Positions 27,857 through 37,500 of a DNA stretch of 64,000 nucleotides are shown in pieces. The stretch spans positions 124,001 to 188,000 of the forward strand of contig NZ_JACXBW010000007.1 of NCBI RefSeq assembly GCF_014712225.1. The letters are read 5' to 3'. The notes beneath the pieces are model-generated. The model did no database searches, was not told the origin of the DNA, and saw nothing but the letters and a program-made list of their open reading frames with translations. The DNA comes from Pseudarthrobacter sulfonivorans (GTDB taxonomy: Bacteria; Actinomycetota; Actinomycetes; Actinomycetales; Micrococcaceae). A program made the translations under genes and the position numbers. The first letter of the stretch is position 1; the number at the start of each line of letters is the position of its first letter.

Positions 27857-28617
27857 GCCTGTGCCCCCTTGCCGATTGGTGCGGCCAGCTCGTCCGGTTC
27901 CTTCTTCTCCGGCCGGCCAGTGCGGAGCCGGTTGTCGATGAAGTTCACGAAGTGAGTCAGCGGAACGGTCAGAATCAGGTAGAGGATGCCGGCGGCCACG
28001 AGCGGCGAAAGGTTCCCCGTGTTGGCCATGGCATCATTACCGATGCGGAAAATTTCGCGGTCCGAGGATGCCAGCCCGAGCATAAACACCAGCGAGGAGT
28101 CCTTCAGCAGCGAGATGAACTGGTTCACCAGTGCCGGGAGCACGCGGCGGATACCCTGCGGGACCACCACCAGGCGCATCGAATTGCCGTAGCTGAAGCC
28201 GAGTGCCCGGGAGGCCTCCAGCTGGCCTTTCTCCACGCTCTGGATTCCGGAGCGGAATATCTCACCGATGTAGGCGCCCGCGATGAGGGTCAGCGCCAGG
28301 ATGCCCAGCGGATAGGGGTTGCGCGAACCGGTGAGTTCCCGGGCTATGGGGCTAAGGCCGATGCCGATCACCAGGATCACGAGAATGGCCGGAAGCCCCC
28401 GGAACAGGTCGGTGTAGATCCTGGCCGCCCAACGGGCTGCCGGGTTGCGCGAAATACCCATCAGGGCAAGCAACAGCCCCAGCAGGGAACCGAGAATGCC
28501 TGACGCCACCGCCAGGATCAGGGTGTTGGGGAGGCCCACCATAAGCAGGGAGGGAATGACCTTGGCCATTTCTTCCCAGTTGAGGAACGTGTCACCAAGC
28601 TGCTGCAGGAGATCCAT
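27853..28617 (-). CDS. Polar amino-acid ABC transporter permease (HisM/GlnP family)
   Basis: A 254-aa inner-membrane protein with about five hydrophobic segments (for example [20 protein letters not shown] and [17 protein letters not shown]). The EAA loop reads [20 protein letters not shown], the ATPase contact. It ends with a cytoplasmic charged tail ([13 protein letters not shown]). It lies between the binding-protein gene (17 nt upstream) and the ATPase gene (4-nt overlap). Confidence 0.95.
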   Translation of the reverse strand: MDLLQQLGDTFLNWEEMAKVIPSLLMVGLPNTLILAVASGILGSLLGLLLALMGISRNPAARWAARIYTDLFRGLPAILVILVIGIGLSPIARELTGSRNPYPLGILALTLIAGAYIGEIFRSGIQSVEKGQLEASRALGFSYGNSMRLVVVPQGIRRVLPALVNQFISLLKDSSLVFMLGLASSDREIFRIGNDAMANTGNLSPLVAAGILYLILTVPLTHFVNFIDNRLRTGRPEKKEPDELAAPIGKGAQA

Positions 28618-28634
28618 AGAGGATTAGACCCGGG

Positions 28635-29570
28635 TCAGCTCTTGGGAACCGAAGCAGCCTTGCTGCCCGGCTTCCAGTCGGCGGGGGTCTCGCGGTTCGG
28701 GTACCACTCCTTGGTCAGCTTGGACCAGGTGCCATCAGCAATAACAGCGTCCAGGCCCGAGTTCAGCGCGTCAATGAGGGCCTTGTTGTCCTTGTTCACG
28801 GCGTAGGCCGTGAAGTTCTGGGTGTTGACGACGGATTCGGCGATGACCGTGCCGTCGCCTTCCTTCACCTGGCCGGTGGCCTGCTGTGACGGGGCTACCC
28901 AGGCATCAATCTGGCCATTGCGCACGTTCGCGTACACCGTGGCGTAATCCGGGAAGCGGACCGGCTCGAGCTTGAGGGTGTTGGTGACGTAGTCGTCCTG
29001 GACAGTGCCCTGGACGACGCCGATACGGACGTCGCCCTTCAGGTCGGCAAAGCCCTTGATGTCGCTGTCGGTCTTGGCGACAACTGCCATGAAGCCGAAG
29101 TCGTAGCCGTTGGTGAAGCCGACGTTGGCGCGGCGGGCGTCCGTGGTGGAAATCGAGGAGGAGCCCACATCGAACTGCTTGGTCTGCACCTGCGAAAGCA
29201 AGGCCGAGAAGTCAGTGGCGACGAATTCCACCTCGAGGCCCAGCTTGCCGGCAACGGCGCGCAGGAGCTCGTTGTCGTAGCCGGTGAACTTGCCGGAGGG
29301 GTCGATGAAGATATTCGGCGGCGCATCGGAGAGCGTGCCGACCTCAAGCTTGCCCTCGGTGTTCAGGCCAAGCTTGGTCTTGTCGATCTTGTCGAGCGGG
29401 GTGACGTCTGCGGTGGTGTACCGGTCCAGCGTCTGCTGGTCGCTGCCGGCCAGCGCGTCCGTGGGCGTACCGCTGGGCTGGGCCGTGCCGGAACCGCACG
29501 CGGCCAGCGAGACAGCCAGTGCCACGGCTACAGGAGCCGTGGCCAGCCACTTCATGGCTTTAGTCTTCAT
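28635..29570 (-). CDS. Amino-acid ABC transporter substrate-binding lipoprotein
   Basis: A 311-aa family-3 solute-binding protein. Signal peptide and lipobox (VALAVSLAACGSG, Cys about residue 25) place it on the outer face of the membrane. EVGTLSDAPPNIFIDPSG and GYDNELLRAVAGKLGLEVEF form the first lobe; SSISTTDARRANVGFTNGY is the ligand-binding segment and GVVQGTVQDDY the hinge region. Specificity within polar amino acids cannot be assigned. First gene of the operon; a start at the second ATG (five codons in) is possible since no strong ribosome site distinguishes them. Confidence 0.93.
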   Translation of the reverse strand: MKTKAMKWLATAPVAVALAVSLAACGSGTAQPSGTPTDALAGSDQQTLDRYTTADVTPLDKIDKTKLGLNTEGKLEVGTLSDAPPNIFIDPSGKFTGYDNELLRAVAGKLGLEVEFVATDFSALLSQVQTKQFDVGSSSISTTDARRANVGFTNGYDFGFMAVVAKTDSDIKGFADLKGDVRIGVVQGTVQDDYVTNTLKLEPVRFPDYATVYANVRNGQIDAWVAPSQQATGQVKEGDGTVIAESVVNTQNFTAYAVNKDNKALIDALNSGLDAVIADGTWSKLTKEWYPNRETPADWKPGSKAASVPKS

Positions 29571-29878
29571 GAGGTAGTCACTTTCATCTGAGTCATTCGT
29601 TCAACCGGGCCGAGAAGGCTGCGCGTGTGGCGCCTGGAGCCTTGCTCCCAGAATGCCGGCCGGCCGGGACGGGATTACCGCGGAACTTAATCATCTCATT
29701 CCCCGGTTTCCGTCCATTCGGGCGAATTAATGCGGTGTTTCTGTGAGATTAGCCGAATTTGTGGCTGCCTGCATGTGCTCATGAACTTTAGGTGAACGGA
29801 TGTCGCCCGTGACGCCGAATCGCAGCGTTCTGTCAGCGCGGGCGCGCGGCTCTTGCGCAAGAGTGAGTTAGCTCTCAG
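29571..29878. other. 308-nt intergenic region upstream of the ABC operon
   Basis: Locally AT-richer than its surroundings (about 29680-29800) and presumably holds the promoter of the - strand transporter operon. A perfect 14-bp palindrome CTCTTGCGCAAGAG is at 29850-29863, just past the exonuclease stop codon, and ATTCGGGCGAAT (5-bp arms) is near 29726-29737. These could be operator-like sites; no convincing -35/-10 pair or small gene is visible. Confidence 0.4.
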
Positions 29879-30589
29879 CTAGAAGTCGCCGCGGCTGGCG
29901 TCTTCCGGCGGCAGGACAGGCCAGTCACCTTCGATGACGGCGGCGGGCTTGGTCTTGCGCAGGTAATTCTGGAAGTCGGCCGCCTGGCTCACGGCCCAGT
30001 CTTTCTGCAGTTCGTGAAGCTGGCTGGCCGGCATCTTCAGCTTGGGGAACTTGATGGTCATGGCGTCAAGCATCCGGAGCGTGGCCAGGGCGTCGGCTGC
30101 CGAGGTGTGGGCGTTCTCCAAATTGATGCCGTACTCCCCGCAGAGCGCTGTCAGCGTGCGTTTGCCCTTGCGGTAGCGGTCAACCTGCTTGTTCATGATG
30201 TACGGGTCAAGGACCGGGAAGCGGGTGAGTTGCCGGACACCGTAGCGGGCGGATTCCGCGGCCAGGACCGTGAAGTCGTAACTGGCATTGAAGGCGATGA
30301 CCGGGACGCCGGCGTCGAACAGTTCCTGCAAAACGGTTGCAAGCTCGCCGGTGACTTCGTGGGCGGGACGCCCCTCGCGGCGTGCCTGCTCGGTGGTGAT
30401 GCCGTGAACGTCGCTGGCCTCGGCGGGGATCTCAATACCCGGATCAGCAAGCCACTCGTGTTCCTTGATCACGTCCCCCTGGTGGTCCACCACCGTGACC
30501 GAAGCCGTGACGATGCGCGCGGCTCTCGAATTCCGTCCGGTGGTTTCAAGGTCGAAGGCTGCGCGGGGGAGGGTGTTCCAGGTGGTCAT
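29879..30589 (-). CDS. DnaQ-like 3'-5' exonuclease (DEDDh)
   Basis: A 236-aa exonuclease. The DEDDh residues are visible: AFDLETTGRN (Asp/Glu, about 13-15), FNASYDFTVL (Asp, about 101), and HTSAADALAT (His and Asp, about 165-170). HGITTEQARREGRPA is the conserved EXOIII segment. There is no polymerase or UvrC domain, so it may proofread in trans or act in RNA or DNA end processing. It diverges from the alkyltransferase-like gene with 63 nt between starts and borders the repair block. Confidence 0.92.
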   Translation of the reverse strand: MTTWNTLPRAAFDLETTGRNSRAARIVTASVTVVDHQGDVIKEHEWLADPGIEIPAEASDVHGITTEQARREGRPAHEVTGELATVLQELFDAGVPVIAFNASYDFTVLAAESARYGVRQLTRFPVLDPYIMNKQVDRYRKGKRTLTALCGEYGINLENAHTSAADALATLRMLDAMTIKFPKLKMPASQLHELQKDWAVSQAADFQNYLRKTKPAAVIEGDWPVLPPEDASRGDF

Positions 30590-30652
30590 GCTTCAACGCT
30601 ACCGGCCGGCACCGACAGGATCCGGCAGCGCCACTGCGGCTAGTCTGGATCC

Positions 30653-31069
30653 ATGCGGATTGAGTACGTCGAGGCGGTGCTGGCGGTGGTTGAGCTGGTT
30701 CCGGCCGGGACAGCTCTGGCGTACGGGGATGTGGCCGAACTCCTGGGTTCCGGCGGTCCCCGCCAGATCGGCCGCGTGATGAGCCACTACGGGAGCTCCG
30801 TGCCGTGGTGGCGGATTCTTAAGTCCAGCGGTCATGGTCCGGACGGGCATGAAGCCGAAGCCCTCCGCCATTACCTGCTGGAGGGGACGCCGCTCCTGGG
30901 CCGCCCCGAAGACTATCTCCGCACCGGTGAAGGCCGCTGGCGGGTTGACCTGATGGCAGCGCGCTGGGCGCCGGGCGAGGACGATTTCGACCGGATCGAT
31001 GCGATTGCAGAGCGTCTGGAGCTGCGGCTGCACAGATTGTCAGTGGCTGATGATGGAATGTCTGTGTGA
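30653..31069 (+). CDS. Alkyltransferase-like protein (MGMT fold without the reactive Cys)
   Basis: A 138-aa protein with the DNA-binding wing of O6-alkylguanine alkyltransferases (ALAYGDVAELLGSGGPRQIG) but PWWRI at 51-55 where active enzymes have PCHRV, so the acceptor Cys is Trp. Such ATL proteins bind O6-alkylguanine and channel it to nucleotide excision repair. The C-terminal ~40 residues form an Asp-rich tail. The stop overlaps the adnA start (GTGA), so it is translationally coupled to the AdnAB genes. A similar MGMT-like gene (Rv3204) lies near adnAB in mycobacteria. Confidence 0.9.
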   Translation: MRIEYVEAVLAVVELVPAGTALAYGDVAELLGSGGPRQIGRVMSHYGSSVPWWRILKSSGHGPDGHEAEALRHYLLEGTPLLGRPEDYLRTGEGRWRVDLMAARWAPGEDDFDRIDAIAERLELRLHRLSVADDGMSV

Positions 31070-34000
31070 CCCTAACAATTCCGGATCTTGATCCCGCCGA
31101 GTACTCCGGTGCCGCGGACAGCGCGGCTTCGGCGACAGGACAACCCGGCGGCACGGGCCTCAGGCTTCTTCCGCCGCGGCAGGTCCACGCAGAGGTTCCG
31201 GTGCTGTCAGTGGACCAGCGGGAAGCTGTCGAGGTGCCGCATGGTTCGGGACCCGTCTTGGTGCCCGGCGCACCCGGCACCGGTAAGTCCACCGTCCTCA
31301 TCGAAGCTGCCGTCCGCCGTGCGATGCAGGACGGCGTGGATCCGGAACGGATCCTCATTCTGGCACCGGGGCGGCTGGCGGCCGACTCGCTCCGGGACCG
31401 TTTTACTGCACGGCTGAACAGGAGCCTGAGCACCACGCCCGCCCGGACCTGGGCCTCCTATGCCTTTGACCTGATCCGCCGGGCGAAGGCGGAGGGAATA
31501 CTTCCGCTTCCACGGGCGCCGCGCCTCCTCTCCGGCCCGGAACAGGACCTGATCATCCGGGAGCTGCTGGCGGGCCACCGCCTGCCCGGGCTGGACCTGC
31601 CCTGGCCGCAGGACCTGGAAGCGGCCTTGGAGACCCGGGGCTTCCGGCACGAAGTGCGCCTCCTTTTTGACCGCATCATCGAATCCGGCCGGACCGCAGC
31701 CGACCTTGAAGATCTGGGCCGCCAATGCGGCAGGCCCGACTGGATCGCCGCAGCAGCTCTGTACTCGGAGTACCGGGACGTCCTGGACCTGCGGATGCCC
31801 GAGGCCTTCGACCCCGCGGGCATCATCACCACTGCCCGCCAGATCTTCCAGGACGAGCCCGGCTTCCTGGCCGCAGAACGCGAACGGCTGCAGCTGGTGC
31901 TGGTGGATGACGTGCAGGAAGCAAACCCCGCCGTTTACGAACTGCTTGCGGACATCGCCGCGGGCAAGGACTGCTACGTCGCGTTCTCCCCGGACACCGT
32001 GGTGCAGGGTTTCCGCGGGGCCAGGCCGGATCTCGTCGCCGACCTTCCACGGCTGCTGGCAGCCGAGTCCGGCGTCCTCGAACGGCCGCTTTGGCACACC
32101 CACCGGCACACCCCTGCAATTGCCCAGGCCTGGCTCGGCGTGGCCGCCCGGATCTCGCAACGCGCCGGCGGGCAGTTGGCGCGGCGGCTCGAGCAGCCCG
32201 CACACGCGGCAGGGTCTGCGGACCCCGGGACCGCCGTCGTCGACGCCCTCTCAACGCTCACTGGAACGGTGGAGGCGCACCTGGTCCCGTCCCCGGTGCA
32301 CGAGCTGCGGTATGTCGCCCAGCGAATCCTGGACCAGCATGTCAACCACGGCCGGGATCTCGCCAAGATTGCGGTGATTGTCCGCAACGGCGGCCAGCTC
32401 AGCGAGCTGCAGCGCTACCTGTCCGGGCAGGGAATCCCGGTCCGCGTTCCGGTGGCCGAGTCTGCGGTCCGCGACGAAGTGGCTGTCCGCCCGCTGCTGG
32501 ACGCTTATGCCATTGCGCTGGACCCCTCGCTACTGACTCCGGAAGCAGCCGTCGCGCTGCTGACGTCCCGGATCGGGGGCGCTACGTCGATTGAACTGCG
32601 GCGGCTCCGGCAATCCCTCCGGCGCGAGGAGTTGCAGGGCGGCGGAGGACGGACCAGCGACGCCCTGCTCGTCGAGGCGCTCCTGGAACCGGGCGCGCTG
32701 CTGACCCTGGGTGTGGAGGGCAGGTCCGCGCGCCGGACGGCCCGCATGATCCAGGCCGGGCAGAACGCTGCATCCCAGCCCGGAGCCAACGCCGAGACAG
32801 TTCTCTGGGCACTCTGGCACTCCACCGGGCTGGCCAATGCCTGGACGGAATCCGCCCTGTCCGGCGGTTCCCACGGCGCGCGGGCCGACCGCGACCTCGA
32901 CGCCATGATGGCCCTCTTCCACACCGCGGAGCGCTACGTGGACCAGATGCCCGGCGCAGGGCCCGAGCAGTTCCTCGAATACCTCCTGAACCAGGAGCTG
33001 CCCATGGACACGCTCGCCGCGCGGGCGCAGGTGGACGACGCCGTCGAGCTGATGACCCCGGCAAGTGCTGCGGGGCGCCAGTGGCCTGTGGTCATCGTGG
33101 CAGGGCTGCAGGAGGGCGTATGGCCCAACACCCGGCTTCGCGGCGAGCTGCTGGGCAGCAGCCTGTTCGCCGACGCGGTGGAGCACGGGGTCAGCTACGC
33201 CCTGCAGCTCGACCCGCTGAGCCGGCTGCGGGAAATCCGCTACGACGAACTCCGGAGCTTCTCCACTGCGGTTTCCCGGGCCGAGCAGCTCCTGATCTGC
33301 ACGGCGGTCTCCTCGGAGGATGATCAGCCTTCGTCCTTCCTTGACTATGTAGCACCCCTCGAACCGGGCCGGGAGGGCAGAGGATTCACGCAGGTGGAAC
33401 GGCCCATGACGCTGCGTGCACTGGTCGCCGAATTGCGCCAGTATGCCCAGCTGGAAGGCAAATACGAGCCCGAGGCCGCCGAGGCCGCCAGGGTTCTTGC
33501 CGCACTGGCCACAGCGGAACCGCCCGTGCCCGGGGCCCACCCGGACAGCTGGTGGGGATTGTTGCCCCTGAGCACGTCGGGGCCGGTGGTCCCGCCCGGC
33601 GGGACCGTCTATGTCTCGCCGTCGAAGGTGGAGTCCGTGCAGAAGTCCCCGCTCGACTGGTTTGTGCAGGCCGCCGGAGGCGAGGCCGCCACCGATTTTG
33701 CCCGCAGCCTGGGAACCCTGGTCCACGCCATCGCGCAGGACATGCCGGAGGCGTCCGGAGGTGAGTATGTCGAAGAACTTGTGCGCCGGTGGCCCACGCT
33801 GGGCATGAAGGACAACTGGGAGGGCAAACTCGACTTCCAGCGGGCCGAAACCATGGTGCGCAAGCTCGCCCAGTACGTCCTGGTGATGCGGAGCGAGGGC
33901 CGGAGCCTCCTGGGCGTCGAGCAGGACTTCGAGGTGCGCCTGCCCGATCTGCCGCCGAAGCAGTCGGACAGCCGGGATGGCACGGACGCCGGGGGCACGG

Positions 34001-34542
34001 ACGCCGGGGGCACGGACGTCGGCGGCCTCGACGCGGGCGCTTTGGACTCAGGGAGCCTGGACCCGGGGTCCGGTGACAGCGAGCGAAGGGCAGCAGTCCT
34101 CCGCGGCCAGGTTGACCGGCTGGAGATCGACAAGGAGGGAAGGCTGGTGGTTGTGGACCTCAAGACAGGTAAACGGCAACCCGGCAAGACAGAGTTGTCT
34201 CGCCATCCGCAATTGGGGGCCTACCAGGCAGCCATTCTTGCGGGCGGCTTCCGGGACCTGCCCGGGATGACCGTGCCCCCCGTGCCTGGCGGTGCTGTGC
34301 CTGGCGGTGCTGTGCTGGCCCAGCTGGGAACCACCACCAAGAGCCCCGGCGTCCAGCAACAGGAACCGCTGGATCCGCAGGAAAACTGGGCGCTGGAGAT
34401 GGTCACTGACGCGGCAGTGCTGATGTCAGGCAACAGCTTCGAAGCAAGGCACGATCCGGCCAAGGGCAGCCACGGCGGCCACGGCTGCCGGCTCCCGGAG
34501 GTCTGTCCCCTCTGCGTCCGCGGAAAGCAGGTCACAGAATGA
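31066..34542 (+). CDS. adnA: AdnA-like subunit of the AdnAB helicase-nuclease
   Basis: A 1158-aa UvrD-type motor followed by a RecB-family nuclease, expected to resect double-strand breaks with AdnB. Motif I is GAPGTGKST (68-76). Motif II reads VDDVQE (281-286), with Asp where UvrD/AdnB have the catalytic Glu. The nuclease has GTLVHAIAQ (about 882) and VVVDLKTGK (about 1030), then LGAYQAAI. A C-terminal Cys set (HGCRLPEVCPLC) may bind metal. A 15-bp minisatellite (33979-34023) encodes a GTDAG-type acidic linker inside the nuclease domain, and a second 15-bp repeat is at 34282-34311. The GTG start overlaps the ATL gene and the stop overlaps adnB. Confidence 0.9.
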   Translation: MTLTIPDLDPAEYSGAADSAASATGQPGGTGLRLLPPRQVHAEVPVLSVDQREAVEVPHGSGPVLVPGAPGTGKSTVLIEAAVRRAMQDGVDPERILILAPGRLAADSLRDRFTARLNRSLSTTPARTWASYAFDLIRRAKAEGILPLPRAPRLLSGPEQDLIIRELLAGHRLPGLDLPWPQDLEAALETRGFRHEVRLLFDRIIESGRTAADLEDLGRQCGRPDWIAAAALYSEYRDVLDLRMPEAFDPAGIITTARQIFQDEPGFLAAERERLQLVLVDDVQEANPAVYELLADIAAGKDCYVAFSPDTVVQGFRGARPDLVADLPRLLAAESGVLERPLWHTHRHTPAIAQAWLGVAARISQRAGGQLARRLEQPAHAAGSADPGTAVVDALSTLTGTVEAHLVPSPVHELRYVAQRILDQHVNHGRDLAKIAVIVRNGGQLSELQRYLSGQGIPVRVPVAESAVRDEVAVRPLLDAYAIALDPSLLTPEAAVALLTSRIGGATSIELRRLRQSLRREELQGGGGRTSDALLVEALLEPGALLTLGVEGRSARRTARMIQAGQNAASQPGANAETVLWALWHSTGLANAWTESALSGGSHGARADRDLDAMMALFHTAERYVDQMPGAGPEQFLEYLLNQELPMDTLAARAQVDDAVELMTPASAAGRQWPVVIVAGLQEGVWPNTRLRGELLGSSLFADAVEHGVSYALQLDPLSRLREIRYDELRSFSTAVSRAEQLLICTAVSSEDDQPSSFLDYVAPLEPGREGRGFTQVERPMTLRALVAELRQYAQLEGKYEPEAAEAARVLAALATAEPPVPGAHPDSWWGLLPLSTSGPVVPPGGTVYVSPSKVESVQKSPLDWFVQAAGGEAATDFARSLGTLVHAIAQDMPEASGGEYVEELVRRWPTLGMKDNWEGKLDFQRAETMVRKLAQYVLVMRSEGRSLLGVEQDFEVRLPDLPPKQSDSRDGTDAGGTDAGGTDVGGLDAGALDSGSLDPGSGDSERRAAVLRGQVDRLEIDKEGRLVVVDLKTGKRQPGKTELSRHPQLGAYQAAILAGGFRDLPGMTVPPVPGGAVPGGAVLAQLGTTTKSPGVQQQEPLDPQENWALEMVTDAAVLMSGNSFEARHDPAKGSHGGHGCRLPEVCPLCVRGKQVTE

Positions 34543-37500
34543 ACCGTCACCGGCCGCCCGAGCCGCTCTTCAGCCCCGAACAGCTGTCCGCGCTCCTGGG
34601 TGAAAAAAACACACCCACGCCTGAACAGTCCGCCATTATCTCGTCCCCCTTGGCCCCACGGCTGGTGATCGCCGGGGCAGGATCCGGCAAGACCGCCACC
34701 ATGGCCGACCGGGTGGTCTGGCTTGTCGCCAACGGCTGGGTCAGGCCCGAGGAAGTCCTGGGCGTCACGTTTACCAGGAAGGCTGCCGGTGAGCTGGCCA
34801 CCAGGATCCGGGCCAAGCTGGCAGCCCTGCAACGGATTGCGGCCCAGGACACGGGACATGCCGTGTTCCCGGAGGGCCTGCTCAGCAGTGACGCCCTTGA
34901 GCCCAAGGTCTCCACTTACCATTCCTTCGCCAGCGGGATCGTGTCCGACTACGGGCTGCGGCTCGGGGTGGAGCGGGACGTTGTGCTGCTGGGCGGCGCC
35001 CAGGCCTGGCAGCTGGCCAGCGAAGTGGTGGAAGCGTTCGACGGCGACTATCGCCACTTCAGGGCGGCCAAGTCCACACTGGTCAAGGCAGTCATCCAGC
35101 TGGCAGGGGAGTGCGCCGAGCACCTGCAGGAGCCGGCCGACGTCGAAGCCTGGCTGATGGCCCGCCTTGGCGAATTCGAAGTGCTCCCTTACCTGGCCGG
35201 TGCCGCAAAGAACGCACCGCAGGCCGCGGCAGACCTCGCCGCCATGCTGCAAACACGGGCCAGCGTCGCCGACATGGTGGGCCGTTACACTGCCGCCAAG
35301 CGGGCACGGGGAGCACTGGACTTCGGCGACCTCGTGGCGCTCGCCGCCCGGGTGTCCCGGGAGGTTCCGCTGGCTGCGGAGCTGGAACGCCAACGCTACA
35401 AGGTGGTGCTCCTGGACGAGTTCCAGGACACCTCCTACGCCCAGCTGGTGCTGTTTTCCCGCCTCTTCGGGGAGGGGCACGCCGTCACGGCGGTCGGTGA
35501 TCCCAACCAGTCCATTTATGGCTTCCGCGGGGCCTCCGCCGGCCAGCTTTTCCATTTTGTCCGCGAATTCCCCGTCCGTTTGGACCGCGGCTCAGGCCTC
35601 GAGGGGGGCAACAGCGACGACGACGGCAGCGGCCACCACGCGTACCAGCCGGCGCCAACGTCCTATCTCACCACCGCGTGGCGCAACGGCCGGGCCATTC
35701 TCTCCGCGGCGAACATCATGTCCGAGGCCCTGGGCCGGGCCGAGGCACACAGGGCCCCGGCCGGCACCACCCTGGAAGCCGCGGCGGTGCCTCCACTGCA
35801 GCCGAGCCCCTTCGCCGTGGAAGGGCAGGTGGTGCTGGGCCGCTTCGGCACTGACGTCGGGGAGGCCTCGGCCTTGGCCGCCGACGTCCAGAAGTACCGG
35901 GTCACTGACTTCGAGCATGAACCCGACGGCACTCCGGTGCCGCCGGCCCTGGCCGTACTCTGCCGGCGCCGGGCCCAAATGGAGACCATCCGCCGGGAGT
36001 TCGAGTCGCGCGGGATTCCCTACGAAATCGTGGGACTCGGCGGACTGCTTGACACCCCCGAAATCGTCGACCTCGTGGCCACCCTGCGGGTGCTGGCCGA
36101 TCCGGGACGCTCCGACTCCTTGATGCGCCTCCTCGCGGGGGCACGATGGCGGATCGGCCCGGCGGACCTGATGGCCTTCCGCGACTGGTCCAGCCAGCTC
36201 GCACGCCGCCGCGCCCACCGGGCCGGGGCACCAGCTGCGGATGCCGACGCCGGGGAAGCGCCGGACGACGCCGTCATTGAAAGCGATCTGACAGACGGCG
36301 CCAGCCTCGTCGAGGCGCTGGACTGGCTGCCGCGCGAAGACTGGGTCTCCTCCCATGGCCGGGCGCTGACCGGTCCGGCCCGCGAACGGCTCAGCAGGCT
36401 CTCGGCTGAGCTCAGGCAACTGCGCGGATACCTCGGCGATGACCTCACAACCCTGCTCGGGGAGGTGGAACGCGCCATGCTGCTCGACATCGAAGTGGCG
36501 GCACGGCCCGGAATCAGCATCCATCAGGCCCGTCGAAACCTGGACGCCTTCCAGGACGCGGCAGCGGGATTCCTCCGGACTTCCCACCGGGTGGACATCC
36601 TTGCCTTTCTTGCCTGGCTCGAGGCGGCCTCGGCTGAAGAGAACGGACTGGAAGCACCGCCGCCGGATATCAACCGCGAGGCCGTCCAGTTGCTGACCGT
36701 CCACGCATCAAAGGGCCTGGAATGGGACGTTGTTTTTGTCCCGGGCCTGAATGCGGGCGCCTTCCCGAGCAACAAGGACTCCCGGTGGAGCAGCGGCGCG
36801 GCCGCATTGCCTTGGCCGTTGCGGGGTGACCGGGCGGATCTCCCGCAATGGGACACCGACCAGCCCGATCAAAAAGGCTGGCTGGACGCAGAGAAGGACT
36901 TCAAGTCTGCAGTCCAGGTTCACGGTGAAGGTGAAGAACGCCGGCTGGCGTACGTGGCCTACACCAGGGCCAAGCACGTTCTCTGGGTTTCCAGCGCAGC
37001 CTGGGTCGGCTCCCGGGCAGGCCGCGCTGAGATGTCGCCTTTCCTGGCTGAGCTGGAGCAGCTCGCCACCGGGACGGGGGAGAAGCCGCCAACTGCCGGC
37101 GCTGTGGTGCACCCGTCATCGGTGGAGGAAGCGTCCCTGCCGGAGAAGAGCCCGTTAACCACCGAAACCGAGCTGGCCACCTGGCCGTATGACCCTCTCG
37201 AAGGTCCGGTGGATCCCCGTACAGGCGAACGACGGCGCGTGGTCGCCGGCAGGCGGCTGGCCATGGACAACGCCGCGGCACGTGTCAGGGCCGCACTTGG
37301 TGCGTCCAACGTCCGGGATGCGTCCAGCGCACTGAATGCAGCCGGCGCCCAGCGCGCGCCTTCCGGTGAGCCAGTGGCTGTTGACGGTTCCGGGCCTGCC
37401 GGAGAGCCGGGCCGGAGGCTCCGGGGCAGTGCTGCCGAGTGGGCACGGGAAGCTGCGTTGCTGCTGGAACGCCGGTCCAGGAGGGCGGGCGGACAGGACG

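Noticed and set aside
29850..29863. CTCTTGCGCAAGAG palindrome as a terminator of the exonuclease gene
   Set aside because: It is loop-less and short, without a U-tract; noted only as a possible protein-binding site.
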